Part shown: positions 50,077-59,197 of the stretch, in pieces
Position numbering within the stretch: position 1 is the stretch's first letter
Layout: each line of letters begins with the position of its first letter
NCBI RefSeq assembly: GCF_030815485.1
Contig: NZ_JAUSWV010000002.1
Span: 620,001 to 684,000, forward strand
DNA: 64,000 nt
Source: Streptomyces rishiriensis
Lineage (GTDB): Bacteria > Actinomycetota > Actinomycetes > Streptomycetales > Streptomycetaceae
Reading direction: 5' to 3'
The notes under the pieces: generated by a model
Told to the model about the DNA's origin: nothing
What the model saw: only the letters and a program-made list of their open reading frames with translations
Database searches by the model: none
Program-made: the position numbers and the translations under genes

Positions 50077-52059
50077 GTGGTGGAAGGGCAGCGGCGAGGG
50101 CCGGTTTCGTTACGGGTGCGGATGCGCTACCGGTTCGACAACACACTGGCCCGCAGTACCGGCAGGCTGGTCGCATGGCTGGCGGTGACCTGCCTCGGCA
50201 TCGTCGTTCCGGCGAGTGCGCTGCTGGTGTGGACGGACCCCTCCTCGCCCCGTTCGCTGTCGGGCCGGCTGACCGCGGTGTGGCGGGTGAGCGCGGAGAC
50301 CCTGCGGCTGGGCGCGGTGACCGGCGCCCCGCTGCGGATGCTGCTGGGCGTGCTGCTGGGCCTGATGGCCCTCCTGTACGTGTCGACCCTGATCGGCGTG
50401 ATCACCAGCGGCCTCACCGACCGCCTCACCGAACTGCGCCGAGGCCGTTCCACCGTGGTGGAGGCGGGCCACTCGGTGGTGCTCGGCTGGTCGGAGCAGG
50501 TGTTCACGGTGGTCGGCGAGCTGGTCGCGGCGCGCACCGATCAGCGCTGGGGTGCGGTGGTGGTTCTCGCCGACCGGGACAAGACGGAGATGGAGGAGGC
50601 GCTGGCGGCCGCGCTCGGACCGACCGGCACCACGCGGCTGATCTGCCGCAGCGGCTCGACGGCCGACCCCGAGGCACTCCGGTCGGTCAGCCCGGTGTCG
50701 GCCAGGGCGGTGCTGGTCCTGCCCGCCGCGGAGGCCGCCGGGGAGGCCGAGACGGTACGGACCCTGCTGGCCCTGCGCGCCGTCCTCGGCGAGCACGCGG
50801 GCCCGCCCGTCGTCGCCTGCGTACGGGACGAGCGGTACCGGACCGCGGCCGCACTGGCCGCGGGTCCGCGGGGCATCGTGCTCGAGTCCGACCGGACGGC
50901 GGCGGGACTGATCGCCCACTCCGCGCTCCACCCCGGCCTGACGGCCGTGCTGCGGGAGCTCCTCGATTTCGCGGGCGACGAGTTCTACCTCACCGCCGCT
51001 CCCGAGCTCGCGGGACGCCGGTTCGGCGACACCCTGCTCGACTGCGCGACGGCCGCCGTCGCCGGGCTGGTGCGCGCCGACGGCACCGCGCTGCTCAACC
51101 CGCCCCCGGAGACCGTCGTCGCGCCGGGGGACCGCGTCCTGGTCGTGGCACCGGACGAGGACACCCCACGGTGGAAGGACTGCCGCGACCTCGTGGAACC
51201 GTCGGCGCCCGCCGATGAGCGCGGGAAGGGCGCGGGCGACCCGTCGCGTTTCCTGCTGCTGGGCTGGAACCGTCGCGCGCCGCACCTGGTCGACCAGTTG
51301 CGCCGCCGCGCGCGGCCGGGCTCGGTCCTGCACGTCGTCACCGATCCGGCGGAGCAGGCGCCACCGACGCCGCCGGTGCCGGAACCGCGCAGAGGCCCCG
51401 CGTCGGCCGAAGGGCTCGTCGTGACCTTCTCGACCGCCGATCCGACCGACCCCTCGTCGCTGCGCGGTCTCGACCCGGGCTCCTACGACCGGATCATGGT
51501 GCTCGGGCCGGACACCGGGGACCACGCCGGCCGACCGGACCACCGCACCCTCGTCGTCCTGCTGATCCTGCGGTCCCTGGCGCACGAGACAGGGCGCACC
51601 GTGCCGGTGGTCGCGGAACTCGCCGACGAGCGCAACCGCGCTCTGGCTCCGCTCGGACCGGGCTCCGAGGCGATCGTCGGCGGGCAGCTGACGGGCCTGC
51701 TCATGGCCCAGGTCTCGCAGAACGGACACCTGGCCGCGGTGTTCGAGGAACTGTTCGCCGCCGGCGGCAGCGCGCTGCGACTGCGTCCGGCGCCTCACTA
51801 TGTGCCCGCCGACCGTCCCGCGTCCTTCGCCACCGTCGTGGCGGCGGCGCGCGACCGGGGCGAATGCGCGATCGGCTACCGCTGTCACGACCCCGCCGCG
51901 ACACCCGAGGATCACGAGGTCGTACTCAATCCCGCCAAGGCCGACAGACGGGTCTGGAGCCGCACGGACGAGATCGTCGTGGTCGTGACGGACGGCCCGG
52001 CCGAGGCCGAGGTCGGCGGGGCGGAGGGGAGCCAGGTGGCGCGGGCCGACGTCTCCTAG
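50077..52059 (+). CDS. CASTOR/POLLUX-type ion channel protein with RCK/TrkA-N-like domains
   Basis: About 660 residues. RYRFDNTLARSTGRLVAWLA opens the family, followed by a membrane helix (VTCLGIVVPASALLVWT) and a second helix pair (LRMLLGVLLGLMALLYVSTLIGVI, a pore-like segment). Two cytosolic nucleotide-binding units follow: HSVVLGWSEQVFTVVGEL (about 130-147) and SRFLLLGWNRRAPHLVDQL (about 390-408), each with a following ligand-binding half. The protein should gate a cation flux in response to a bound ligand. The start is uncertain; GTG codons at 50077/50080 just after a GGGGG site are preferred over the ATG at 50122. Confidence 0.85.
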   Translation: MVEGQRRGPVSLRVRMRYRFDNTLARSTGRLVAWLAVTCLGIVVPASALLVWTDPSSPRSLSGRLTAVWRVSAETLRLGAVTGAPLRMLLGVLLGLMALLYVSTLIGVITSGLTDRLTELRRGRSTVVEAGHSVVLGWSEQVFTVVGELVAARTDQRWGAVVVLADRDKTEMEEALAAALGPTGTTRLICRSGSTADPEALRSVSPVSARAVLVLPAAEAAGEAETVRTLLALRAVLGEHAGPPVVACVRDERYRTAAALAAGPRGIVLESDRTAAGLIAHSALHPGLTAVLRELLDFAGDEFYLTAAPELAGRRFGDTLLDCATAAVAGLVRADGTALLNPPPETVVAPGDRVLVVAPDEDTPRWKDCRDLVEPSAPADERGKGAGDPSRFLLLGWNRRAPHLVDQLRRRARPGSVLHVVTDPAEQAPPTPPVPEPRRGPASAEGLVVTFSTADPTDPSSLRGLDPGSYDRIMVLGPDTGDHAGRPDHRTLVVLLILRSLAHETGRTVPVVAELADERNRALAPLGPGSEAIVGGQLTGLLMAQVSQNGHLAAVFEELFAAGGSALRLRPAPHYVPADRPASFATVVAAARDRGECAIGYRCHDPAATPEDHEVVLNPAKADRRVWSRTDEIVVVVTDGPAEAEVGGAEGSQVARADVS

Positions 52060-52359
52060 GCTTTCCCAGGCCTCCCCTGATCCCACGCGCGGCTCTCTTC
52101 CGGCCCCTCGCAGCTTCTTCGGGGCCTGTTCGCAGCTCCTCGGGACCTCCGCCGGGCCGTGTCGCAAGGGAGCACCGTCTGCCGGTGGCCGGGGCTCACG
52201 GCCACCGGTGTGTAGCGATGGGAAGGCGAAGGGTCGCCCTCGTACTCGTACCGATGCGCGGGGCCCCGACGACGCGGCTCGAGTCCCTTCCCGGAGGGGT
52301 GCCGGGCGTCGTGAGCCGGGCGGGGCTCTGGACACGGCCTGGGGCGTCCGGCCCGACCG

Positions 52360-52720
52360 TCGCCCGGCGACGCGAATCCGCGCCGTTCGGTCGTCGCCGG
52401 CGGGCGGCGGGACCCGGCGCGCTCGGTCGCCGACGGATGGTGCGGACCTGCACCGTTCGATCGTCGCCGGGCGGCGGGCTCGGCGCGCTCGGTCGTCGCC
52501 GGCAGGGGCAGGGCTCTGGGCGCTCGGTCGTTCCCGGGCGGCGCGGGTCGGCGCGCTCGGTGGTCGCCCGGCGGCGCGAATCCGCGCCGTTCGGTCGTCG
52601 CCGGCGGGCGGCGGGACCCGGGGCGCTCGGTCGCCGGCGGATGCGCGGCTCGGCGTGCCCGATCGTCGCCCGGCGGCGGGGCTCTGCGCCGTTCGAGTGG
52701 TCCCCTTCCGCTCGCCGTCG
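52360..52720. repeat. GC-rich minisatellite-like tract with a 79-bp direct repeat
   Basis: Degenerate units of about 33-36 bp built on CGGTCGTCGCCGG and CGCGCTCGG recur across the tract. The blocks 52361-52439 and 52565-52643 are 79 bp long with only three mismatches, 204 bp apart. The rest of the 731-base spacer (52060-52790) has no gene. Reverse-strand translation gives a repeated PPATTERRG-like peptide, which I treat as a by-product of the DNA repeat. Confidence 0.7.
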
Positions 52721-52790
52721 TAGCGTCGGTAGAGAAGTTCATCCGGGCGCGGACACAGACGGCTCCCGGTCCGGTCGGTCGGGAGCGGAC

Positions 52791-53258
52791 ATGCGACACA
52801 CGACGAGAACAGCGGTCATGCTCTGTGCGGCGCTGGGCCTCACGGCGGCCGTCGGATCGGCCTCGGCCGTACCCGCCGCGTCGCCGCCCTCGGCGCGCGC
52901 GGCAGCCGTACGGCAGGCCACCACGCCGGTCCTGGTCGACTGCCTCTGGCACGCCAAGGTGCGGCCCGGCGACTTCATCCTCGCGTGCGGCGACGGCAAC
53001 AGCCGACTGGTCTCGCTGCACTGGGACAGCTGGGGTGCGAACTCCGCACGGGCCACCGGGGTCAACGTCGTCAACGACTGCGATCCGTACTGCGCGGCGG
53101 GCGCCTTCCACCCGTACGCCGTAGTCGTGAAGCTGGACCGGCCGCAGCCGTGGAAGAAGAACCCGCAGGTACAGCACTACAGCCGGATCACCCTCACCTA
53201 CCTCGGGGACAGGCCGGAGCAGTTCGGCCGGGTGGTGACGTACCCGCTCTGGAACTGA
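52791..53258 (+). CDS. Secreted protein, unknown function
   Basis: A 155-residue exported protein. The signal peptide MRHTTRTAVMLCAALGLTAA cleaves near ASA at about 26. The mature domain begins TTPVLVDCLWHAKVRPGDFI, contains LHWDSWGANSARATGVNVVN and CDPYCAAGAFHPYAVVVKLD, and ends with VVTYPLWN. Two or more Cys pairs indicate disulfides. It resembles a common small streptomycete secreted family without assigned function. GGGAGCGG precedes the ATG at 52791. Confidence 0.75.
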   Translation: MRHTTRTAVMLCAALGLTAAVGSASAVPAASPPSARAAAVRQATTPVLVDCLWHAKVRPGDFILACGDGNSRLVSLHWDSWGANSARATGVNVVNDCDPYCAAGAFHPYAVVVKLDRPQPWKKNPQVQHYSRITLTYLGDRPEQFGRVVTYPLWN

Positions 53259-53346
53259 GCGCTGGAACCGAGCCGCTCGCGGACACCCGTGCCCGGCCGC
53301 CTCGCGCCGTTCTCCGCGCGTCCTACCCGCCTGCCATGATCGAGAC

Positions 53347-53919
53347 ATGACACGGATACGGCCACGGCGGCGGCTCGGCGTCCCCGCCCTGCTCGCCCTG
53401 CTCGCCCTTGTCCTCACGGCCGGATGCGCCGACCCGTCCAGCGACCCCGGGGCGTCCGGTCCGGTGACCTCCCCGCCCTCCGCCTCCGGAGAGGCGAAGG
53501 GCTTCTGCCCACCACCCGAGGACACCCTGGCGTCGCCGTCCCCGTGCATCACCTACGGCTGGGACCAGCGGGTCGCCGAGAACCACGCCTACCGTCAGGC
53601 CCAGCCCCTCACCGCCGCACAACGGCAGCAGGCCCAGCCCCGGGCGGCGGCACTGGCGGCGGCGCTCCAGGAACTCGCGGCGGCCGAGGGAACCACCCCG
53701 GACGCTCTGCGGGCGGCCGCCGCCGAGGCGCTCGGCCTGGAGGCGCGGCAGATCGAGGTGCAGGGCGACTTCCTGGTCCCCCTGCACGACATGCGCGTAG
53801 GGGGCGGCGAGGGCAGGGTCTGCGTCAACGGGAGCGTCGACAGCAGCGGTCACGCGACCGCGGAGGTGGTCGGGCGTACGGTCGACGGGTCCTGCCTGCC
53901 CGGGCGGGGCGGACACTGA
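53347..53919 (+). CDS. Putative lipoprotein, unknown function
   Basis: A 190-residue protein with a lipoprotein signal: basic MTRIRPRRRL, a hydrophobic core and lipobox LTAGC with the lipidated Cys near residue 27. A Ser/Pro linker follows. The domain at about 50-185 has two helices with an Ala-rich segment (AQPRAAALAAALQELAAAEG) and a Cys-containing beta part (GRVCVNGSVDSSGHATAEV). No family is recognised. The ATG at 53347 is in a sensible place but its ribosome site is weak. Convergent with the flavodoxin-like gene. Confidence 0.7.
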   Translation: MTRIRPRRRLGVPALLALLALVLTAGCADPSSDPGASGPVTSPPSASGEAKGFCPPPEDTLASPSPCITYGWDQRVAENHAYRQAQPLTAAQRQQAQPRAAALAAALQELAAAEGTTPDALRAAAAEALGLEARQIEVQGDFLVPLHDMRVGGGEGRVCVNGSVDSSGHATAEVVGRTVDGSCLPGRGGH

Positions 53920-53938
53920 CGTACGGCGCCCCGGTCCG

Positions 53939-54391
53939 TCAGTCCATCAGGCCGGCCGCGACCGTGGCGCCCAGTTCCCAGCAGGCCGCCACGTCCGCCT
54001 TGTCGGGCTCCCCGGTGACGGTCACCGGCTCGGCCGCGCGCCGCCAGCCCAGGCCGGTGGTGACGGTTTCGATGCCGCGCACCGCGCCGGTGACGTCGTT
54101 GCCGCCGTGCACGTAGTAGCCGAAGGGCCGGCCCCGCGTGGTGTCGAGGCACGGGTAGTACACCTGGTCGAAAAAGTGCTTCAGCGCGCCGGACATGTAG
54201 CCGAGGTTGGCCGGCGTGCCCAGCAGGTAGGCGTCCGCGGCCAGGACGTCGGAGGCCGTCGCGGCGAGGGCGGCCCGGCGTTCGACGCGGACGCCCTCGA
54301 TCTCCGGCGCCGTCGCGCCGGAGACGACCGCTTCGAACAGCGCCTGGCAGTTGGGCGAGGGAGTGTGATGGACGATCAGCAGGGTGGCCAC
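53939..54391 (-). CDS. Flavodoxin/NADPH-dependent FMN reductase-like protein
   Basis: A 150-residue flavodoxin fold starting at a GTG at 54391. ATLLIVHHTPSPNCQALFEA is the FMN phosphate loop (residues 2-21), ADAYLLGTPANLGYMSGALK (about 52-71) the flavin ring region, and FGYYVHGGNDVTGAVRGIE the last strand and helix. It should bind FMN and transfer electrons; the partner is unknown. No ribosome site is strong, but the start is fixed by the first strand. It converges on the lipoprotein gene at 53347-53919. Confidence 0.82.
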   Translation of the reverse strand: MATLLIVHHTPSPNCQALFEAVVSGATAPEIEGVRVERRAALAATASDVLAADAYLLGTPANLGYMSGALKHFFDQVYYPCLDTTRGRPFGYYVHGGNDVTGAVRGIETVTTGLGWRRAAEPVTVTGEPDKADVAACWELGATVAAGLMD

Positions 54392-54703
54392 GCCACGGAA
54401 CCCTGCCCGCTCCCCCGCCCGGCCGCAAGCGAGACCGCGCGGTCGGGCAGGAAACGGGGGTGCGGCGGGCCGCCGCACGAGCCTCACTCTCCGGCGGGAG
54501 GGGGCGGGGGGCGCCGTGGGCCATCGCCCGCCGAAGGCCGACTGCGCGCCCACGCCGGGCGTGCTTCCGGCGCGCGGTGACGAGCGGCATGGCACTCTGA
54601 CATGACGGGTACTCAGGACGCCATGCTCAGGAACATGACACACGCGGCCCTGACGCGCGGGCGCAAGCCGCACGAGGCACACAAGGCACACAAGGAGGGA
54701 ACG

Positions 54704-55288
54704 GTGCTCACTCGGAGTTCGGCGATCATGTGCACGGCCGTGGCGCTGGCGCTGGCCGGCTGCTCTTCCGGGGACGACGGGAAGGCGGCGGAGCCCACGG
54801 GCGAGACCGTCGTCTCCGTGACCGTCTCCGACACCCCCTCGCCTTCTTCGCCCACCCCCGCCGCCTCCGGCGCCTCCACCTCCGGTGCCTCCGCCTCTCC
54901 CTCCGGGTCGGTTCCCGGGCAGGCGAGCCCGTCGCCGGTGCCCGTGACCGGCCCGGACCAGAAGCTGGTGACCATGACGGTCAGCGGTGGCTTCGCCGGG
55001 GTGAACCGGCAGGTGGTCCTGCGGGGCGACGGCACCGTCCGGACCACCGACGGCGGCGAGACCGCGGTGCGCCGCACGACGGCGGCTCAGTTCACGACGC
55101 TGCGGACGCTGCTCGGAGATCCGGCGCTCGCGGAGGTCCCCGCGTTCGCGATCGACATGGGGTCGGCCGACAAGTTCCAGTACACGCTTCAGTTCGACGG
55201 GCGGACGGTCATGACGGACCGCTCCACCGACGCGCCCTCCCTCGACCGCCTGATCGGCGCCCTGGAGAAGTGGCTGCCCGCGGGCTGA
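54704..55288 (+). CDS. Putative lipoprotein, unknown function
   Basis: A 194-residue protein from the GTG at 54704, with an excellent AAGGAGG site. The lipoprotein signal is short, with lipobox LALAGC (Cys near residue 20). A Ser/Pro/Thr-rich linker (about 25-80) leads to a domain with VTMTVSGGFAGVNRQVVLRG and FTTLRTLLGDPALAEVPAF, typical of a small family of streptomycete lipoproteins sometimes called protealysin-inhibitor-like. I do not claim that activity. It lies upstream of the LacI regulator gene (160 bases). Confidence 0.75.
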   Translation: MLTRSSAIMCTAVALALAGCSSGDDGKAAEPTGETVVSVTVSDTPSPSSPTPAASGASTSGASASPSGSVPGQASPSPVPVTGPDQKLVTMTVSGGFAGVNRQVVLRGDGTVRTTDGGETAVRRTTAAQFTTLRTLLGDPALAEVPAFAIDMGSADKFQYTLQFDGRTVMTDRSTDAPSLDRLIGALEKWLPAG

Positions 55289-55338
55289 TCGTGAACGCGC
55301 CGACGCCCCGTCGTGTGTGACAGATGCGTTCCCGACCC

Positions 55339-55367
55339 TTGACGGCCGTCTTATGACTGCGTAGACA
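55339..55367 (+). promoter_or_regulatory. Sigma-70-type promoter of the LacI gene
   Basis: TTGACG (55339-55344) and TAGACA (55362-55367) are separated by 17 bases, a good principal-sigma-factor promoter. It overlaps the tandem operator repeats, so a bound repressor would block it. Confidence 0.6.
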
Positions 55368-55395
55368 TGACAGCGCAGACATGACTGCGCAGTCA
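55353..55395. promoter_or_regulatory. Three tandem 14-bp LacI operator repeats
   Basis: Three contiguous 14-base units start at 55353, 55367 and 55381. The third contains the perfect palindrome TGACTGCGCAGTCA (55382-55395) with a central CG, as LacI-family operators have; the first two are 5-of-7 matched versions. The array covers the -10 region and downstream of the promoter. Confidence 0.65.
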
Positions 55396-55448
55396 GGCGG
55401 ACGATGTCTGGCATCATCGTTCGTACGTGCGGCCACTCGGGAGAGACC

Positions 55449-56591
55449 ATGACGCGAGGATCAGGGCGGGGCGGCAGTTCCGCGGCGCCGCGCAGCGTGG
55501 ACGTGGCCCGCCTGGCCGGCGTCTCGCAGAAGACGGTTTCCCGGGTTTTCAACGACGAGCAGTATGTCTCCGCCGAAGTGCGCCGACGCGTCCTCGAAGC
55601 CGCCGAAGAGCTCGGTTACCGGCGCAACAACGCCGCCCGGGCACTGGCCTCCGGGCGGACCCGCTCGATCGGCGTGGTGACCCTGGGCACCGCCCTGTAC
55701 GGCCCCGCCTCCCTGCTCATGGGAGTCGAACGGGCCCTGCGGGACACGGGATACGCGCTCCGGGTGGTCAACACGATGGAGGGTGACCCGGCGGGCATCA
55801 CCGGCGCCGTGGACTCGCTCCTCGACCAGGGCGTGGACGGCATCGTCATCTCCGAGCCGATCGACGAACGGGGAGCCGACGGCGCGGACGCCCTCCGCGT
55901 CGGCGTGCCGGTCCTCGTCCTCGGCGCACCCTCCCCGGTCGCCGCGCCCACGGTGCTGACCGCGGGCGACGGCGCCGACCTGATGGCCCGCGCGGCCACC
56001 GAACACCTGCTGGAACTCGGTCACCTGACGGTCCATCACCTCGCCGGACCGCAGCGCTGGTACGCCGCACGGGACCGGCTGGAGGGCTGGCGGACCACGC
56101 TGGCCGCCCACGGCAGGGACGTGCCGCCGGTCGTCGAGGGCGACTGGTCGGCAGCGTCCGGATACGCCGCCGGACGGGAGCTGGCCGCGGACACCGCCGT
56201 CACCGCCGTGTTCGCCGCCAACGACGACATGGCGATCGGTCTGATCCGCGCGCTGACGGAGGCGGGGCGACGGGTGCCCCGGGACGTCAGCGTCGTCGGC
56301 TTCGACGACGTTCCGGTCGCCGCCTATGTGACCCCTCCGCTGACCACCGTGCCGCAGCCCTTCGACGCCGTGGCGCAGGAAGGGCTCAAGCGCCTGGTGC
56401 ACACCATCGAGAACCCGGAAGCGGACCCGTTGCCGGCGAGCGACCCACCGGTCGACCTCGTCGTCCGTTCCTCGACCGCGCCCCCGCCGCACCGGACGAC
56501 CCCGGGTCGCGGACGGCGCGCGACCGCTCCTTCGCGCGCAGCCGCACCCGCTCCGCCGCCGGCGAACGGAGGCCACCCGACACCGCGCTGA
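55449..56591 (+). CDS. LacI-family transcriptional regulator
   Basis: A 380-residue repressor. The N-terminal HTH is SVDVARLAGVSQKTVSRVFN (about 17-36) with the hinge YRRNNAARALASGRT. The sugar-binding domain begins SIGVVTLGTALYGPAS and includes FAANDDMAIGLIRAL and DVSVVGFDDVPVAAY. The last 40 residues are a Pro/Ala/Arg tail not needed by the family. The ATG at 55449 follows GGGAGAGAC. It should release its operators on binding a sugar or transported oligosaccharide, controlling itself and, by context, the downstream ABC/galactosidase genes. No copy of its operator is visible before 56929. Confidence 0.92.
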   Translation: MTRGSGRGGSSAAPRSVDVARLAGVSQKTVSRVFNDEQYVSAEVRRRVLEAAEELGYRRNNAARALASGRTRSIGVVTLGTALYGPASLLMGVERALRDTGYALRVVNTMEGDPAGITGAVDSLLDQGVDGIVISEPIDERGADGADALRVGVPVLVLGAPSPVAAPTVLTAGDGADLMARAATEHLLELGHLTVHHLAGPQRWYAARDRLEGWRTTLAAHGRDVPPVVEGDWSAASGYAAGRELAADTAVTAVFAANDDMAIGLIRALTEAGRRVPRDVSVVGFDDVPVAAYVTPPLTTVPQPFDAVAQEGLKRLVHTIENPEADPLPASDPPVDLVVRSSTAPPPHRTTPGRGRRATAPSRAAAPAPPPANGGHPTPR

Positions 56592-56928
56592 GCAGCACGA
56601 CCCGACCGAGCACGACCCGACCCAAGGCCGACCACCCTCATGGCCCCGCGCGTGACCCGAAGCCGAGCCGCCGTACGGTCCGCGCCCTTCGCCACCGGCC
56701 CCCTGCCGGAGCCGCACCGGGCCGCCGCCGATCGCGGCGGACCCCGAGCCGGGTCTCCGGGCTCGGCAGCCACCGTCTCCCCTCCCCTCCCCTCCTGAGC
56801 CTCGACCGCCTCGCTGTGTCAGCCCCGGTCGTCGCGGCCACGCCTTTCCTCAGCACGTCTTCCTCCGCCATGCCTGCGCACGCCCTCGCCAGGCGTGCCG
56901 TGACCATCGCCTCCGGCGGGAGTTCACC
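56592..56928. other. 337-base spacer without a gene
   Basis: A weak hairpin (CCGAGCC and GGCTCGG, 56744-56766) may attenuate read-through from the LacI gene. No further operator copy or gene is evident before the binding-protein ATG. Confidence 0.4.
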
Positions 56929-58326
56929 ATGCCCCAGAACACGTCCACCTCCATGTCCGGCCCCTCTCCGATGAGCCGCCGGCTCTTCCTCGGCACGACG
57001 GGCGCCCTGTCGCTCGGCGCCGCCCTCACCGCCTGCGGCGGGAGTGACTCCGCCGACTCCGCCGGCTCCGGCAAGCCGGTCGCCCGGGCCGACATCGACA
57101 AGGCGATGAAGACGCCGACCGAGCTGACGTTCTGGACCTGGGTCCCGAACATCGACAAGGAGGTCGCCCTCTTCGAGAAGCGGTACCCGGCCGTCAAGGT
57201 CAAGGTGGTCAACGCCGGCCAGGGCACACCGCAGTACACCAAGCTGCGCACGGCGCTGAAGGCCGGCAGCGGCGCGCCGGACCTGGTGCAGATCGAGTAC
57301 CAGGCGATTCCGACGTTCACCATCACCAACAGCCTGCTGGACCTGCGGCCTTACGGCGCCACCGCGCTCAAGTCCACCTTCGTGGACTGGACCTGGAGCC
57401 AAATCAGCGGCAGTGACGGTGAGATATGGGCGATACCCCAGGACACCGGACCGATGGGCATGCTGTACCGGCAGGACATCTTCGACCGGCACGGTATCGA
57501 CGTGCCGGGAACCTGGGACGAGTTCGCCGCCGCGGCCCGCAAGCTGCACAAGGCCGACCCCGACGTCCTTCTCACGAACCTCGCGGCCAACCAGGTCGCC
57601 GCCTGGCACGGCCTGCTGTGGCAGGCGGGCGCCAAGCCGTATGTGACGTCCGGCAAGAGCGACATCGCCATCAGCGTCGACGACGCCGTCTCACGGAAGC
57701 TCGGCGCGTACTGGGGCGGGCTCGCGAAGGAAGGCGTCATCGGCGTCGAGCCCGACTTCACCGACTCCTGGTACGCGGCGCTCAACAAGGGCAAGTACGC
57801 CACCTGGATCACCGCCGCCTGGGGTCCGGTCTTCCTCTCCGGCTCCGCGAAGGCCACGGCGGGCAAGTGGCGGGCGGCCCCGCTGCCGCAGTGGGACGCG
57901 GCCGAGCCCAGCTCGGGCAACTGGGGCGGCTCGACGACCGCGGTGATCCGCTCGACGAAGAACCCCGTCGCGGCAGCGGTGTTCGCGCAGTTCCTCAACA
58001 CCGACCCCGCCAGTGCGAAGATGTTCGCCACCGAGCAGTTCTTCTTCCCGGCGACCGACGCCCTGTTGAAGGACACCGAGTTCGTGTCGGACGCCCCGTC
58101 CTTCTACGGCGGCCAGAAGGTCAACCAGGTCTTCGCCGACATCAGCTCCACGGTCAACTCCTCTTTCCAGTGGCCCCCGTTCCTCGACCAGGCGGCGACC
58201 GACTGGACCGAGACCGTCGGCAAGTCCCTGGCCGACCGGACCGACACCGTCCGCGCGCTGGGCAGCTGGCAGTCGCGGCTCACCTCGTACGCCAAGAACC
58301 AGGGCTTCACCGTCAAGGGGAGTTGA
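56929..58326 (+). CDS. ABC transporter sugar-binding lipoprotein
   Basis: A 465-residue family 1 extracellular solute-binding protein. A Tat/lipoprotein signal (MSRRLFLGTTGALSLGAALT then lipobox LTACGG) anchors it in the outer leaflet. The mature domain has LTFWTWVPNIDKEVALFEKR, APDLVQIEYQAIPTF, IWAIPQDTGPMGMLYRQDIF (typical of sugar-binding proteins) and SGNWGGSTTAVIRSTKNPVA. It delivers an oligosaccharide to the two permeases. GGGAG precedes the ATG at 56929. The GTG of the next gene follows two bases after the stop. Confidence 0.93.
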   Translation: MPQNTSTSMSGPSPMSRRLFLGTTGALSLGAALTACGGSDSADSAGSGKPVARADIDKAMKTPTELTFWTWVPNIDKEVALFEKRYPAVKVKVVNAGQGTPQYTKLRTALKAGSGAPDLVQIEYQAIPTFTITNSLLDLRPYGATALKSTFVDWTWSQISGSDGEIWAIPQDTGPMGMLYRQDIFDRHGIDVPGTWDEFAAAARKLHKADPDVLLTNLAANQVAAWHGLLWQAGAKPYVTSGKSDIAISVDDAVSRKLGAYWGGLAKEGVIGVEPDFTDSWYAALNKGKYATWITAAWGPVFLSGSAKATAGKWRAAPLPQWDAAEPSSGNWGGSTTAVIRSTKNPVAAAVFAQFLNTDPASAKMFATEQFFFPATDALLKDTEFVSDAPSFYGGQKVNQVFADISSTVNSSFQWPPFLDQAATDWTETVGKSLADRTDTVRALGSWQSRLTSYAKNQGFTVKGS

Positions 58327-58327
58327 G

Positions 58328-59197
58328 GTGCGCCGTCAACGGGCGGCCGGGCCGCTGTTCGTCGCCCCGTTCATGGTGCTGTTCCTGCTGCTCTTCCTCG
58401 CCCCGCTCGGCTACGCCGCCTATCTCAGCCTGTTCCGGGAACGCCTCATCGGCGGCACGGCTTTCGTCGGGCTCGACAACTACGCCCAGGCCCTGAGCGA
58501 TCCGCAGTTCCTGCACGGCGTCGGACGCGTCGCGCTGTTCTTCGTGGTCCAGGTCCCCGTGATGCTGTTGCTGGCGCTGGCGTTCGCCCTGGCCCTCGAC
58601 AGCGGGCTGCTCCGGCTGGCCCGCGTCATCCGGCTGGGCGTCTTCGTCCCGTACGCCGTCCCGAGCGTGGTCGCCGCGCTCATGTGGGGCTATCTCTACG
58701 GGCCGGACTTCGGCCCCTTCGCGCAGCTCGGCCGCGAACTGAGCCTGCCCGTACCGGACTTCCTCAGCGACGGGTGGATGCTCGGCAGCCTGGCGAACAT
58801 CGTGACCTGGGAGTTCGTCGGGTACAACATGATCATCCTGTACGCCGCGCTGCGCACCGTCCCCGAGGAGCTGTACGAGGCGGCCGCGGTGGACGGGGCC
58901 GGGGCCTGGCGCATCGCCTGGTCGATCAAGCTGCCGGCCCTGCGCCCGGCGCTGATGCTCACCCTGCTGTTCTCGGTGATCGGAAGCTTCCAGCTGTTCA
59001 ACGAGCCGAAGCTGCTGATGAACATCGCCCCGGACGTGATCAGCAGCTCCTACACCGCCAACCTCTACGCCTACACGCTCGCCTTCACGGGCCAGCAGGT
59101 CAACTACGCGGCGACGGTGTCCTTCCTGCTCGGCCTCGTCATCGTGATCGCCTCCTACGCCGTCCTGCTCACCGCGAACCGCAGGAGGACCTCGTGA
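58328..59197 (+). CDS. ABC sugar transporter permease, MalF type
   Basis: A 289-residue protein with six membrane helices, starting at a GTG. The EAA loop that contacts the ATPase is LYEAAAVDGAGAWRIAWSIK (about 180-199). The N-terminal helix is FVAPFMVLFLLLFLAPLGYA. It forms half of the membrane channel with the next gene product. Stop and next GTG overlap (GTGA), giving coupled synthesis. No ATPase gene follows, as is usual for streptomycete sugar transporters served by a shared MsiK ATPase. Confidence 0.93.
   Translation: MRRQRAAGPLFVAPFMVLFLLLFLAPLGYAAYLSLFRERLIGGTAFVGLDNYAQALSDPQFLHGVGRVALFFVVQVPVMLLLALAFALALDSGLLRLARVIRLGVFVPYAVPSVVAALMWGYLYGPDFGPFAQLGRELSLPVPDFLSDGWMLGSLANIVTWEFVGYNMIILYAALRTVPEELYEAAAVDGAGAWRIAWSIKLPALRPALMLTLLFSVIGSFQLFNEPKLLMNIAPDVISSSYTANLYAYTLAFTGQQVNYAATVSFLLGLVIVIASYAVLLTANRRRTS

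Noticed and set aside
52360..52720. Repeats considered as a CRISPR array
   Set aside because: Units are degenerate, contiguous and lack unique spacers, and no cas genes are in the window.
52056..53552. Minus-strand frame encoding Pro/Thr/Arg repeats across the repeat tract
   Set aside because: The peptide repeat is explained by the DNA repeat; the frame also runs antisense through a secreted-protein gene and has no ribosome site.
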